From Candidatus Nitrosomarinus catalina (lineage in GTDB: Archaea > Thermoproteota > Nitrososphaeria > Nitrososphaerales > Nitrosopumilaceae): a stretch of 64,000 nt of DNA. A program made the position numbers and the translations under genes. The stretch is taken from contig NZ_CP021324.1 of assembly GCF_002156965.1 (NCBI RefSeq), positions 220,988-284,987 of the forward strand, read 5' to 3'. Under the pieces are notes generated by a model. The model was given only the letters and a program-made list of their open reading frames with translations, was not told where the DNA came from and made no database searches. Shown here piece by piece: positions 16,577 to 26,013 of the stretch (within the stretch, counting starts at the first letter, position 1; every line of letters starts with the position of its first letter).

Positions 16577-16678
16577 ATGGCAAGCGCAGTAGACGGATGG
16601 CCCGTATGGATTCCTCTTATCGTTGGTTTAGCTCCAGGTTTAGTATACTGGTTAGCAATTACCGCTAAGAGAAAATAA
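16577..16678 (+). CDS. 33-residue single-helix membrane peptide
   Basis: A tiny frame starting MASAVDGWPVWIP and ending ITAKRK, with one hydrophobic helix (about residues 10-29) containing two prolines, and a basic C-terminus, so the N-terminus is probably outside. A TTTAAATA box about 27 bases before the ATG and a pyrimidine-rich stretch after the stop give it a complete, leaderless transcription unit. Such peptides are often small subunits of respiratory or membrane enzyme complexes. Its partner is unknown. Confidence 0.68.
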   Translation: MASAVDGWPVWIPLIVGLAPGLVYWLAITAKRK

Positions 16679-16807
16679 AATTTATATCCATTTTTAATTT
16701 CTTTTTCTTCTTTTTAATCAGTGTAAACTAGGTTTAACGTTGTTGCCTTTTTTGTACGTTAATCTAAGTAGTAATGCTTGATTAATGGTTTTTACAGACA
16801 TAATTTA

Positions 16808-17944
16808 ATGCAGAAATTAATTTTTGGGTTTATTTTTATTTTGATCTTATTTCCAATATCTCAATCTTTTTCACAAGAATATACTGATACTAATCCTACA
16901 TTGACTGTTTCAACAAATTCTAATTCAAATTATGTCTATCAAGACTCTGAAGGACATACAGTTGTAATTGGAGTAATTGAAAACAATGATCCTCTGTCTT
17001 TTGTAACTAATGTCAAAGTTCAAGCATATTTCTATGATGAATTTAGTTCTGATCCTTTAGAAGTTAAAGAAGGAAGTACCATACTCAATGTAATTCCTCC
17101 CTCTAGCACTTCTCCATTTGTAATACGTTCAGAAACCTCTAATTCTGATATTGTTGATGTCTATACAAAAATTTTAACATTTGAAACTTCCAAAATCATG
17201 GACGATTCATTAAAAATTTCTATAAGTGATGTCTCAATTGAACCTATCACTAATCCAAATGATTCTTCCTACACTTTTTCTTTTTCAGGAATTTTGAGAA
17301 ATGGAAATTCCCAAACTTCTGAAACTTCTGTATATCTTGCTTTTTACGATGTTTTTGATAGAATTATTCAAATTTCTACAATTGAGATTGGTGATATGAA
17401 TATCAATGAATTAGCCCCCGTAAAACTAAATGAAGAAATTTCTTCTTCTTCTATAGGATTTGTTTTATTCTCAGAATCTGATAAATTCTACGCTGATTTC
17501 CTGGATGTAGAAATTCCTGTACCTCAATTACGCACAAATTTAGTTACTACTTGTGGTTCAGGTGAAGTAAGCATTGGAGGTAATTGTACTTCTTATGATA
17601 TTTCAGGTGGACAAGTAACAAGTGCAACAGTAAACACAGATGATAATTCAGTCATCATCAACATTAATGCAATTGATGATGGTGTATTGACAATCAGTCC
17701 TTCAGAATCAACACAAAAAGGTATCTTTATGGTATTAGTTGATGGCGAGGAATCAGATGATGCAGAAATTAACGGTAACACAGTTATCGTTCCATTTGGT
17801 GCAGAAACTGAACAAATTGAAATTATCGGTACCTTTGTAATTCCAGAGTTTGGTACAATTGCAGCCATGATTCTAGCAGTCGCAATTATCTCAATAGTTG
17901 CAATCTCTGCAAAATCAAGACTTAGCATCGTTCCAAGATACTAA
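16808..17944 (+). CDS. PEFG-CTERM surface protein
   Basis: A 378-residue exported protein from ATG 16808 (MQKLIFGFIFILILFPISQS is a clear signal peptide; an upstream TTG at 16778 is less likely). The body is strand-rich and Ser/Thr/Asn-rich with repeated immunoglobulin-like segments. The C-terminus has the thaumarchaeal sorting signal: PEFG in FVIPEFGTIAAMI, then a membrane helix and a short basic tail. PEFG-CTERM proteins are thought to be processed and anchored at the cell surface by an archaeosortase-type enzyme. Specific function unknown. Confidence 0.88.
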   Translation: MQKLIFGFIFILILFPISQSFSQEYTDTNPTLTVSTNSNSNYVYQDSEGHTVVIGVIENNDPLSFVTNVKVQAYFYDEFSSDPLEVKEGSTILNVIPPSSTSPFVIRSETSNSDIVDVYTKILTFETSKIMDDSLKISISDVSIEPITNPNDSSYTFSFSGILRNGNSQTSETSVYLAFYDVFDRIIQISTIEIGDMNINELAPVKLNEEISSSSIGFVLFSESDKFYADFLDVEIPVPQLRTNLVTTCGSGEVSIGGNCTSYDISGGQVTSATVNTDDNSVIININAIDDGVLTISPSESTQKGIFMVLVDGEESDDAEINGNTVIVPFGAETEQIEIIGTFVIPEFGTIAAMILAVAIISIVAISAKSRLSIVPRY

Positions 17945-18111
17945 AATTACAAAACTCTTAATCTATAGATTGGACTCCTGAACAAAAAGATTAATTTTTC
18001 ATTGAAACATTTGTTTGAAATGAAGAAAATATCTATCTTGGAGCCTAAGGATAATTAGCACAAATTTTGGTAAACTAGTAGATTTATTTTCAAAGAATTT
18101 TATATCAATAC

Positions 18112-18588
18112 ATGTCAAAATTTTCTTTAATTGCCATGGGTGGAACTTTTGATATCATTCATCATGGACATATCACTTTACTTTCTACTGCATTTGATAT
18201 TTCTGAAAAAGTCATTATTGGGTTAACTAGTGATGAGTTTGTACAAAAAAAGGGAAAAAATCCTATTCACAAATATGATGAACGTCTCAAAAATTTGACT
18301 TCAATTATTTTTAAAAAATTTCCTAATTCTTATTTTGAAATTAGTCAATTAAACAATGATTTTGGACCTGCAGTTTTTGAAAAAGAAGTTCAGGCACTTG
18401 TTGTAAGTGATGAAACCAAAAACCAAGGAAATATTTTGAACAAGTTGAGAACTGAACGTAATCTTTCTCCTGTTGAAATAATTGTAGTTCCAATGACTTT
18501 GGCAAAAGATGGGAAAAGAATTTCTACAACTAGAATAAAAAATTCTGAAATTGATTCTGATGGAAACTTGCTACCAATTGACAAGTAG
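18112..18588 (+). CDS. coaD: Phosphopantetheine adenylyltransferase (archaeal type)
   Basis: A 158-residue nucleotidyltransferase. The GGTFDIIHHGHI segment carries the HxGH motif (His18-Gly-His20), and ISTTRIK near the C-terminus is the second nucleotide-binding motif (ISSTxxR-like). It transfers AMP to 4'-phosphopantetheine to make dephospho-CoA, in the archaeal family COG1019. Length matches. It stands alone with its own upstream region. Confidence 0.9.
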   Translation: MSKFSLIAMGGTFDIIHHGHITLLSTAFDISEKVIIGLTSDEFVQKKGKNPIHKYDERLKNLTSIIFKKFPNSYFEISQLNNDFGPAVFEKEVQALVVSDETKNQGNILNKLRTERNLSPVEIIVVPMTLAKDGKRISTTRIKNSEIDSDGNLLPIDK

Positions 18589-18640
18589 CTTACAGTATTT
18601 TGAGTAATCTGAATAAAACAAAATTATTGCATGAAAATTA

Positions 18641-18970
18641 ATGACCATAATCAATCATATGATGAAAAAAATTGATACTGACGTATCAAATCTAAAACAA
18701 GGTCTCCAACCTCAAAATCTTTCATTTTGGTATGATAAAATTATCAAAGAAACAATTGAAATGGCACCACCATGGCTTCAAGACAAAATCAAGGTTAACC
18801 AGGATCCTATTCTTCCAATGAAATTTAATTTAGATATTTCAAAGAGGGCAGTTAGATATTTCATGATTGTAGTTGATAATAATTTAGATGATATGCCATA
18901 TTCTACAAAACTATATTTTCTTAAAGTTCAAGAATTGATGTCTACAGAAATGGATAAATCTCTAGTTTGA
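18641..18970 (+). CDS. Hypothetical protein, 109 residues
   Basis: A soluble helical protein with no recognised domain. It includes a Trp/Pro-rich AMEMAPPWLQDK-like region (EMAPPWLQDKIKV) and a YFMIVVDNN strand. ATGs at 18641, 18659 and 18662 are all possible starts. Probably a lineage protein. The frame is complete and ordinary in composition. Confidence 0.62.
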   Translation: MTIINHMMKKIDTDVSNLKQGLQPQNLSFWYDKIIKETIEMAPPWLQDKIKVNQDPILPMKFNLDISKRAVRYFMIVVDNNLDDMPYSTKLYFLKVQELMSTEMDKSLV

Positions 18971-19043
18971 TATTTTTTTAAATTCTAGGCACAACTTAGA
19001 GATCTAAGTATCTATATCCAACAACTCTCAACTTTATTATAAA

Positions 19044-20554
19044 ATGGACCTATACAGATCAAAACATTCTGATAAAAAATACCCTAATCGTAATTCTTCC
19101 TTTAACGATAGACCTTCTCGTTCTTTTAGAAATTCCAGAGACAATGACAGAGAAGACACAACTGTAACTTGTGCTGATTGTGGTGATCAATGCACAATTC
19201 CATTTGTTCCAAAAACTGATAGGCCAGTTTACTGCCGTGATTGCTTTAGACAAAACAAACCAGATGATTCTGGTAGAGATAGACCATCTCGAGACGATAG
19301 AGGTTCAAGATATTCCAGAGACGATAGAGGTTCAAGATATTCCAGAGACGATAGAGGTTCAGAGACGATAGAGGTTCAAGATATTCCAGAGACGATAGAG
19401 GTTCAAGATATTCCAGAGACGATAGAGGTTCAAGATATTCCAGAGACGATAGAGGTTCAAGATATTCCAGAGACGATAGAGGTTCACGAAATTCCAGAGA
19501 CAATGACAGAGAGGAAACAACTGTAACTTGTGCTGATTGTGGTGATCAATGCACCGTTCCATTTGTTCCAAGAAGCAACAAACCAGTTTACTGTAGTGAT
19601 TGCTTTAGACAAAACAAACCAGATGATTCTGGTAGAGATAGACCATCTCGAGACGATAGAGGTTCAAGATATTCCAGAGACGATAGAGGTTCAAGATATT
19701 CCAGAGACGATAGAGGTTCACGAAATTCCAGAGACAATGACAGAGAGGAAACAACTGTAACTTGTGCTGATTGTGGTGATCAATGCACCGTTCCATTTGT
19801 TCCAAGAAGCAACAAACCAGTTTACTGTAGTGATTGCTTTAGACAAAACAAACCAGATGATTCTGGTAGAGATAGACCATCTCGAGACGATAGAGGTTCA
19901 AGATATTCCAGAGACGATAGAGGTTCACGAAATTCCAGAGACAATGACAGAGAGGAAACAACTGTAACTTGTGCTGATTGTGGTGATCAATGCACCGTTC
20001 CATTTGTTCCAAAAACTGATAGGCCAGTTTACTGTAGTGATTGCTTTAGACAAAACAAACCAGATGATTCTGGTAGAGATAGACCATCTCGAGACGATAG
20101 AGGTTCAAGATATTCCAGAGACGATAGAGGTTCAAGATATTCCAGAGACGATAGAGGTTCACGAAATTTCAGAGACAATTCTAGATCAAACAGGAGGAGT
20201 GAGAAAGTTTTGAGAAAACAAGAAAGTTTCTATTCTGGCGGCTCTGCAAAATTCAATGAATCGTTACAGAAAAAATTATATGAAATTTTAGGAGGAAAAA
20301 CCTGTTCTAGTTGTGGTTCTACTGATGAACGATCTTTAGGTATTTGTGATGAAAACAATAATCAATTATCTACTGAAACTAGACGTGGTAGTAAAGCCGC
20401 ATCCTGGGGAAAATATATCTCTGCACCTGATATTGCTAAAAAAGAACTCAAAGTCTTTTGTTCAAATTGTAACGATGTTGTTGTACCTGCTTCTAAACCC
20501 CAGGAAGAACGTCCAAGAAATAAATCTAAAAGAAGTAAATATTTCCCTAGATAA
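19044..20554 (+). CDS. Repetitive zinc-ribbon protein with RG/RS linkers, frameshifted by a 10-base deletion
   Basis: One gene read in two frames. It contains four near-identical zinc ribbons (VTCADCGDQC...KPVYCxDCF, starting at 19161, 19520, 19754, 19961), joined by 27-base repeats coding DDRGSRYSR (7, 2, 1 and 2 copies). A distinct C-terminal zinc domain (CSSC...CSNC) follows. At about 19358-19366 one 27-base repeat lacks 10 bases, so the first frame runs on to a false end at 19526. The second frame is open, without start codons, from there to 20554. Adding 10 bases gives 1521 bases, exactly 507 codons. The ribbon resembles the CxxC-x17-CxxC family; the RG/RS linkers suggest RNA binding. 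Confidence 0.8.
19293..20170 (+). repeat. 27-base tandem repeats in linkers plus four zinc-ribbon blocks
   Basis: The unit GACGATAGAGGTTCAAGATA + TTCCAGA repeats between zinc-ribbon blocks. Spacings between blocks are 359, 234 and 207 bases: 234 is 207+27, and 359 is 207+6x27-10. Repeat count alone therefore explains the differences apart from one 10-base loss. Confidence 0.9.
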
Positions 20555-20566
20555 TTTTTAAATCAT

Positions 20567-20848
20567 TTATTCTTTAATAATTTCAATTATTGATTTATTC
20601 ATTTTAGTTGAAACCAAATCATGTTCTTGATCAAATACTGATTGTATGAAATCTGCAAATTTTTCAACATTTTCTTCATCTTTAAGTAAAATACTATGTG
20701 CTGATTTATCCTTCAATGAAATTATAATTTCATTTTTTATTATATTTAAAATCCCTGAAATGTATGTCTCTTTGTCCTCTTTTATGAAAATTAAACTCAT
20801 TAATTTTTGAGCTTCATATTCGTCGTCACATACAATCTCAGTTTTCAT
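20567..20848 (-). CDS. Small hypothetical protein coupled to trpS, possibly Pcc1-like
   Basis: A 93-residue alpha/beta protein. The start ATG overlaps the trpS stop by four bases, so it is translationally coupled. The layout (short strand, helix DEYEAQKLMSLIFIKED, strand pair, SLKDKSAHSILL, then a C-terminal helix) loosely resembles Pcc1/CTAG-fold proteins. The similarity is weak and a separate Pcc1 is present at 6321. Function open. Confidence 0.6.
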   Translation of the reverse strand: MKTEIVCDDEYEAQKLMSLIFIKEDKETYISGILNIIKNEIIISLKDKSAHSILLKDEENVEKFADFIQSVFDQEHDLVSTKMNKSIIEIIKE

Positions 20849-21957
20849 TTATTTTGTAAAAGAAATTGTTCTATTTGCTGTTTTGCTTTTTCACGTTTTT
20901 CTTGATGTGTTTTAAGGAATTCATTAATTTTTTCAATCAGAATTGATTTCAATTCACCTGAAAGTAATTTTCCTGATTTATAATCATCATAAATTTTCTT
21001 TAATTTCTCATCATTAGGCTCGAAAAATATTCTCAAATATTGATATGATACATCGATATCCGGATTTCCACCTAGTTTTCTATGTTGTTCAATATCTGGC
21101 TGTCCTCCTGAAAATGCAAATTTGTTAATTTTCTTTTTAACCACATCTGGAGAATCTGTGGTGTATATTGTTCCTTTTTCTTCAGATGCTGACATTTTTC
21201 CTCCCGGTCCTGTTAATGCTGGAATCATAATATTGTGAATTAAAGCTGGTTTTTGTTTTCCAATTTTTTGTGCAATATCTCTTGTTAATCTAAAATGTGG
21301 ATCTTGATCAACTCCTAATGGTATCAAAACTGGTTTATCTTCAATGAAACATGGAGCTGATTGTAATGATGTATAGAAAATCATTCCAATATTTGTTTCA
21401 TTAGTGAATCCAAAAGTTGCTTTTGTATTTGAAAAATTAATTTTCTTTGCTACTTGAGCTGCAATTGGATACAATGTTTGAATGTTCTTTGTATTGATAA
21501 TTATTTTTGTTTTTTCTGGATTGAAACCTAATGCTATGAAATCCAGTGCATTTTCATATGCAAATTTGTTTGTCTCCTCTAAAGTCAAATTTGTTTTTGA
21601 ATAAAATTTCTCATCATCAGTTAATTGAAAATACAAATTTACATCAAATTTTTCTTGTAACCACTTTGCAAATACCCATGGAACTAAATGTCCAATGTGA
21701 GTATGTCCTGATGGCCCTCTTCCAGTATAAAGAAAAAATCCCTTACCTTTTTGATGATCCTCTATGATTCTGTTCATTTCCCTATGTGAGAAGAAAATCC
21801 CTCTTCTTAGCATAAAGTGGTCTTCATTTGTAATATTCTTGATTTTATCGAGTAGTTCTGATGATATTTTTTCAGTACCAAATTTTTTAATTAATTTATC
21901 ATAGTCGATATCACCCTCAACGTGCCAAGGGGTTACAATGAAATCATCAGCTGACAT
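20845..21957 (-). CDS. trpS: Tryptophanyl-tRNA synthetase
   Basis: A 370-residue class I synthetase of the archaeal/eukaryotic type. The HIGH-type motif is GPSGHTHIGHLVPW (about residues 83-96). PLGVDQDPHFRLTRDIA is in the middle, and the KMSKS-type loop is KMSAS (in GPGGKMSASEEKGTI). It charges tRNA-Trp. The gene is followed by a four-base-overlapping small gene and faces pheS divergently. Confidence 0.96.
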   Translation of the reverse strand: MSADDFIVTPWHVEGDIDYDKLIKKFGTEKISSELLDKIKNITNEDHFMLRRGIFFSHREMNRIIEDHQKGKGFFLYTGRGPSGHTHIGHLVPWVFAKWLQEKFDVNLYFQLTDDEKFYSKTNLTLEETNKFAYENALDFIALGFNPEKTKIIINTKNIQTLYPIAAQVAKKINFSNTKATFGFTNETNIGMIFYTSLQSAPCFIEDKPVLIPLGVDQDPHFRLTRDIAQKIGKQKPALIHNIMIPALTGPGGKMSASEEKGTIYTTDSPDVVKKKINKFAFSGGQPDIEQHRKLGGNPDIDVSYQYLRIFFEPNDEKLKKIYDDYKSGKLLSGELKSILIEKINEFLKTHQEKREKAKQQIEQFLLQNK

Positions 21958-22008
21958 TCAACTTGACTTAGGTTAAGGTTTAAAAAGTCTTTTTCGATCT
22001 TTGAACTA

Positions 22009-23397
22009 TTGTCACAAGTATTTCATGATATTGAAAAAAAAATCATTAATTCATTAAAAGAAAATCCAATTCAGACTCCTGAAATACTTCAAAATTCAAC
22101 TCGACTTTCACCTGATCAAATAAGACGTGGTATTGAATGGCTAAAATTAAAGGATTTAGCTATTGTGAATGAATCAAAATCAAGTGTAATAAGTTTAGGA
22201 AAAAATGGTTTAGACTCATTTGAAAAAGGATTACCTGAACGAAGATTATTAAATTTAATTAAAAGTGGTCCTAAAAAATTATCTGAAATTCAAAAAGAAT
22301 TGGGATTTGTTTTTGGCCCTGCAATTGGTTTATGCAGAAAAAATAATTGGATTGAAACTTCTTCTGATCAAATTATTCTTAAAACAATGCCATCTGAATT
22401 ATCTGGTGAAAAGTCTCTCCAACTAATTGGGACTAACAAATTACCAAAAGAACAAATTGATAAAGTTGATTTATCTGAACTTTTGAAACGACCTGATTTT
22501 GTTATTGAGGATGTAATTAAAAATAAAAAAATTAGCTTAACACAGTCTGCTAAATCTTTAGATGTTTCAAATATTTCTGGAGCAATAGATGTTGAAGCTG
22601 AAGTCCCTGAAGTTTTTGTTGCAAGAACACATCCGTTAAAAGATACTATTGATGAAATTCGTGAGATCTTTGTTACTTTGGGCTTTTCTGAAATTCTTGG
22701 AAATATGACTCAATCTAGTTTTTGGAATTTTGATGCTTTATTCACTCCTCAAGATCATCCTGCAAGGGAATTACAAGATACTTTCTTTTTAGATGGAATC
22801 TCTGCAAAACAAATTGCAAATCCAGAACAAATTAGAAAAGTTTCTGATTCTCATAAGAAAAATTGGAGGTACCAATGGGATGTTAATGAAGCTCGAAAAA
22901 TGGTTTTAAGGACTCACACTACTTGCGTAACAATAAAACATTTAGCTGAAAATAAACCCGATGAAGCTAGGATTTTTTCTTTAGGCAGAGTATTTAGAAA
23001 TGAGAAAGTTAGTTACAAACATCTTGTTGAATTTAATCAAATAGAAGGCATTGTTGTCGGAAAAGATGCTAATCTAAGAAATTTGATGGGAATTCAAAGA
23101 GAATTCTATAAGCGAATAGGCATAACTAAAATCAAGTTTTGGCCAACATTCTTTCCATATACTGAACCATCTCTTCAAACAATGGTTTACAATGAAAAAT
23201 TAGGAAAATGGATAGAATTATTTGGAATGGGAATTTTTAGACCAGAAGTTACAAAACCCCTTGGAATTACTAAACCTGTTTTAGCTTGGGGTGGTGGCAT
23301 TGAAAGAATTGCTATGTTGAAATATGATTTAGATGATGTAAGAGAATTTTATAATAATAATTTAGGATGGTTAAGGAGTAACACAAAATGCCAGTAA
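22009..23397 (+). CDS. pheS: Phenylalanyl-tRNA synthetase alpha subunit
   Basis: A 462-residue archaeal-type PheRS alpha. The N-terminal winged-helix repeats (residues 1-150) are followed by a class II catalytic core: motif 2 around RIFSLGRVFRNEKVSYKH, and the conserved WPTFFPYTEPS and GMGIFRPEV segments. The start is TTG at 22009; no ATG gives the full winged-helix domain. It overlaps pheT by 10 bases, so the alpha2-beta2 enzyme is made from one operon. Confidence 0.95.
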   Translation: MSQVFHDIEKKIINSLKENPIQTPEILQNSTRLSPDQIRRGIEWLKLKDLAIVNESKSSVISLGKNGLDSFEKGLPERRLLNLIKSGPKKLSEIQKELGFVFGPAIGLCRKNNWIETSSDQIILKTMPSELSGEKSLQLIGTNKLPKEQIDKVDLSELLKRPDFVIEDVIKNKKISLTQSAKSLDVSNISGAIDVEAEVPEVFVARTHPLKDTIDEIREIFVTLGFSEILGNMTQSSFWNFDALFTPQDHPARELQDTFFLDGISAKQIANPEQIRKVSDSHKKNWRYQWDVNEARKMVLRTHTTCVTIKHLAENKPDEARIFSLGRVFRNEKVSYKHLVEFNQIEGIVVGKDANLRNLMGIQREFYKRIGITKIKFWPTFFPYTEPSLQTMVYNEKLGKWIELFGMGIFRPEVTKPLGITKPVLAWGGGIERIAMLKYDLDDVREFYNNNLGWLRSNTKCQ

Positions 23398-25031
23398 TTG
23401 AATTATCTTATTCTCGCCTTCAAAAACTAATTGGTAAGGTCTCAAAAAAACAAATTTCTGATTCGTTACCTTTTTTGGGATTAGACATTGAATCAGAGGA
23501 TAGAGATTTAGTTCGAATTGAATACAGTCCAAATCGCCCAGATTATTCTACTGATTATGGAATTGCACTTGGTTTGCAAGGCTTACTTGGAATCAAAACC
23601 GGTTCAGTAAAACTAACTATCAAAAAATCAAAAAATTATGCAATAACTGTTAAACCAACTGTTTCAAAAATTCGTCCATTTGTGACTGGAATTATTGCTA
23701 AAAATGGCAAAATTGATGATAAAACAATTAAACAATTAATGACTATGCAAGAGGATCTTCATTTTGGAATTGGAAGAAAAAGAAAAAAATCTTCTATCGG
23801 AATACATGATTTAGATAAGATTTCTTTTCCTTTGACATACACTGCAGTAGATAAAAATCATAAATTCATTCCGTTAAACTCTGAAAAAGAACTAACAATA
23901 TCTAAAATACTTTCTAACACTGAAACAGGTAAAGATTATGGTCATTTACTAGGACAATCATCAAAAGTCCCAATAATTATTGATTCTAATGACAATACCG
24001 TATCTTTTCCTCCTATAATTAATGCTGGAATTACTACTGTAACCACTAAGACAAAGAATCTGTTTGTGGAGGTTACTGGAATCAATAAAGCTGATGCTGA
24101 AGATATGCTTTCAGTTGTTGCAACCATTTTACAAAGTGCAGGATTTATCTTAGAAAATATACAAATTTCTGGTGCAAAAAATTCTTCACCTAAACTTGAA
24201 GAAAAGAAATTATCTGTTGATTCCTCTTTAATTAATCAGACCCTTGGTTTAGAACTTTCAACTCCAAAAATTATTTCCTCATTAAAAAAATCCAGATTGA
24301 ATGCAATTTCACAAGGAAAAAAAATTGTTTGTACTATTCCTGCATATAGATTTGATATATTTGGTCCAATGGATTTAGTTGAAGAGGTTGCTTTAGGTTA
24401 TGGAATTCAAAATTTTGAGCCTACTGTGTCACCTTCTCAAACTATTGGACAAACTAACCCTGTATCACTTCATCTGAAATCTCTTAATCAAACTATGATT
24501 GGGCTAGGATTTCTTGAGGCATTAAATTCTAGTTTGAGTAGTAAACGTGTATTATATGAAATGACAAATAGGGATTCTAAAAATATAATTTCTGTCCTTG
24601 ATTCAAAGAGCCAAGAACATACTATTCTACGTGATTCAATACTTCCTGGATTAATTGAAAATCTTTCAAGAAATATTCATGAATCCTATCCTCAAAAAAT
24701 GTTTGAAACTGGAAATATTTTTAATCTTGAAAAACCCATCTCTGAAAAAATTAATCTTGCTGTAATTAGTGCTCACAAAGATGCAAATTTCACTGAAATA
24801 AAATCTATATTGCAAACTTTACTAAAAATTGGTTTCAGAATAGAAATCCAAACTAAAACTGTCACTAATCCTAGTTTTAAAGATGGCCACTGTGCAAATA
24901 TAATTTTTAATGGAAATGTAGTTGGAATTATTGGGGAAATTGATTCTGCTATAATTGAAAATTATAAAATTCGTGTACCTGTTGTTGGATTTGAAATTTC
25001 ATTATCTGAATCCATTCTCAAATCTCTTTAG
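23388..25031 (+). CDS. pheT: Phenylalanyl-tRNA synthetase beta subunit
   Basis: A 547-residue archaeal PheRS beta: an N-terminal B1-like domain (SEDRDLVRIEYSPNRPDYST), a B3/B4-type domain with the FHFGIGRKR-like segment (LHFGIGRKRKKSSIG), the B5 DNA-binding-like domain (around AYRFDIFGPMDLVEEVALGYG) and a degenerate class II core. As in archaea it lacks the C-terminal anticodon-binding domain of bacterial PheT. Its 3' end overlaps a convergent small membrane gene by 30 bases. Confidence 0.94.
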   Translation: MPVIELSYSRLQKLIGKVSKKQISDSLPFLGLDIESEDRDLVRIEYSPNRPDYSTDYGIALGLQGLLGIKTGSVKLTIKKSKNYAITVKPTVSKIRPFVTGIIAKNGKIDDKTIKQLMTMQEDLHFGIGRKRKKSSIGIHDLDKISFPLTYTAVDKNHKFIPLNSEKELTISKILSNTETGKDYGHLLGQSSKVPIIIDSNDNTVSFPPIINAGITTVTTKTKNLFVEVTGINKADAEDMLSVVATILQSAGFILENIQISGAKNSSPKLEEKKLSVDSSLINQTLGLELSTPKIISSLKKSRLNAISQGKKIVCTIPAYRFDIFGPMDLVEEVALGYGIQNFEPTVSPSQTIGQTNPVSLHLKSLNQTMIGLGFLEALNSSLSSKRVLYEMTNRDSKNIISVLDSKSQEHTILRDSILPGLIENLSRNIHESYPQKMFETGNIFNLEKPISEKINLAVISAHKDANFTEIKSILQTLLKIGFRIEIQTKTVTNPSFKDGHCANIIFNGNVVGIIGEIDSAIIENYKIRVPVVGFEISLSESILKSL

Positions 25032-25262
25032 TGTTGAAATAATGATTAGTGATATGCCAAATACAAAAAGAATAATTCCAATTATAAATTCAACTAGGAT
25101 TTTTTGAAAAATTTCTTTTTGTTCTGTTTCTAGTGTCACGTAATTTTCATTTTCTAAATTATTAAAATATTGAATTTGAGGATAATCAAAAACTATTACA
25201 AATGAACCTAAAATCAAAATTATTAACCCCAGTAAAAATTTTCTTTGATTTCTTATTTCCAA
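25002..25262 (-). CDS. Two-helix membrane protein
   Basis: An 86-residue protein with two membrane helices (about residues 9-27 and 55-78) separated by an acidic loop. The basic N-terminus suggests both ends are in the cytoplasm. No family recognised. It overlaps the pheT end tail to tail, which is somewhat unusual, but the two-helix hydrophobic profile supports a real gene. Confidence 0.58.
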   Translation of the reverse strand: MEIRNQRKFLLGLIILILGSFVIVFDYPQIQYFNNLENENYVTLETEQKEIFQKILVEFIIGIILFVFGISLIIISTLKRFENGFR

Positions 25263-25332
25263 AAATCCTTCATAAAAACATGATTTCTTTTTAATAAATT
25301 TCTAATAGTTTTTAGTAGGTTCATCTAATGAC

Positions 25333-25503
25333 TAATCGCCCAAGAGCAGGCACACAGACGGATTGGGATGACGCTGATCGTAACGATACCAATGATTTCT
25401 AATTCACCCAGGTGTGCTACATTATGGGCAACCCCGGTTTCAGAACGTGATGAGGCGTATGGCTATGTCCAATGAAATTTTGCGAGTCAGAACCGGGGAA
25501 CAC
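25333..25503 (+). ncRNA. Structured RNA candidate, two hairpins each followed by ACA (H/ACA-like)
   Basis: A GC-rich island without a reading frame. Hairpin 1: outer helix GCACAC/GTGTGC (25350-25355 with 25412-25417), inner ATTGG/CCAAT (25362-25366 with 25389-25393), tip ATCG-TAA-CGAT, then TACA at 25418-25421. Hairpin 2: CCCCGGTT/AACCGGGG (25432-25439 with 25491-25498), then AACA. Two hairpins each closed by ACA is the archaeal H/ACA guide layout. The pockets and kink-turn could not be fitted cleanly, so the class is tentative but the structure is strong. Confidence 0.5.
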
Positions 25504-25548
25504 TAAATTTCTCAAAAACCATTAAACGTTAGTAATTTGCAAAATACA

Positions 25549-25971
25549 ATGATGGTGAATTATTGGTTAGCAAAACAGGAACCAAGTGGACCTAGGGGAT
25601 ATAATTTTGAACAATTGAAAAAAGATAAAACTACTGTTTGGGATGGAGTTCATAATAATTTAGCATTAAAGCATATGAGAGAAATGAAATCTGGTGATTT
25701 AATTTTATTTTATCATACTGGTGTTGAAAGACAAGCAGTTGGAATAATGCAAGTTACTTCAAAACCCTATTCTAATCCAAAAGAGGATGTTGAACGTTTT
25801 ATTGTGGTTGATGTAAAATATAAAAAAACATTGAAACGACCAGTAACATTAACTGAAATAAAAAATAATAAAAAATTCAAAGATTGGGAATTAGTCAGAA
25901 TCTCTAGATTATCTGTAATGCCTGTTCCAAAACTCATTTGGGATGAGATTATTAAAATTTCGCAAGGCTAG
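25549..25971 (+). CDS. EVE-domain protein
   Basis: A 140-residue protein made entirely of one EVE domain (YWLAKQEPSGPRGYNFEQL at the start, WDGVHNNLALKHMREM and GDLILFYHTG next). EVE domains belong to the PUA-like fold and bind modified bases in RNA or DNA. ATG at 25549 or 25552 is preferred over the TTG at 25537 because the domain begins right there. It is downstream of the structured RNA; a functional link is only a guess. Confidence 0.9.
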   Translation: MMVNYWLAKQEPSGPRGYNFEQLKKDKTTVWDGVHNNLALKHMREMKSGDLILFYHTGVERQAVGIMQVTSKPYSNPKEDVERFIVVDVKYKKTLKRPVTLTEIKNNKKFKDWELVRISRLSVMPVPKLIWDEIIKISQG

Positions 25972-26013
25972 TGTAATAGATTTATTGATATAGTAGAATT
26001 ATCTAATTGAAAT

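Noticed and set aside
19059-19805. Long open frames on both strands across the zinc-ribbon repeats, with LEYLEPLSSL- and YRLWNILNL-like repeats
   Set aside because: They are frame shadows of a 27-base repeat, which stays open in several frames. Only the plus-strand frame with CxxC ribbons has sensible domains.
19267-20180. Possible CRISPR array from regular repeats
   Set aside because: Repeats are 27 bases, contiguous without unique spacers, and lie in a coding frame.
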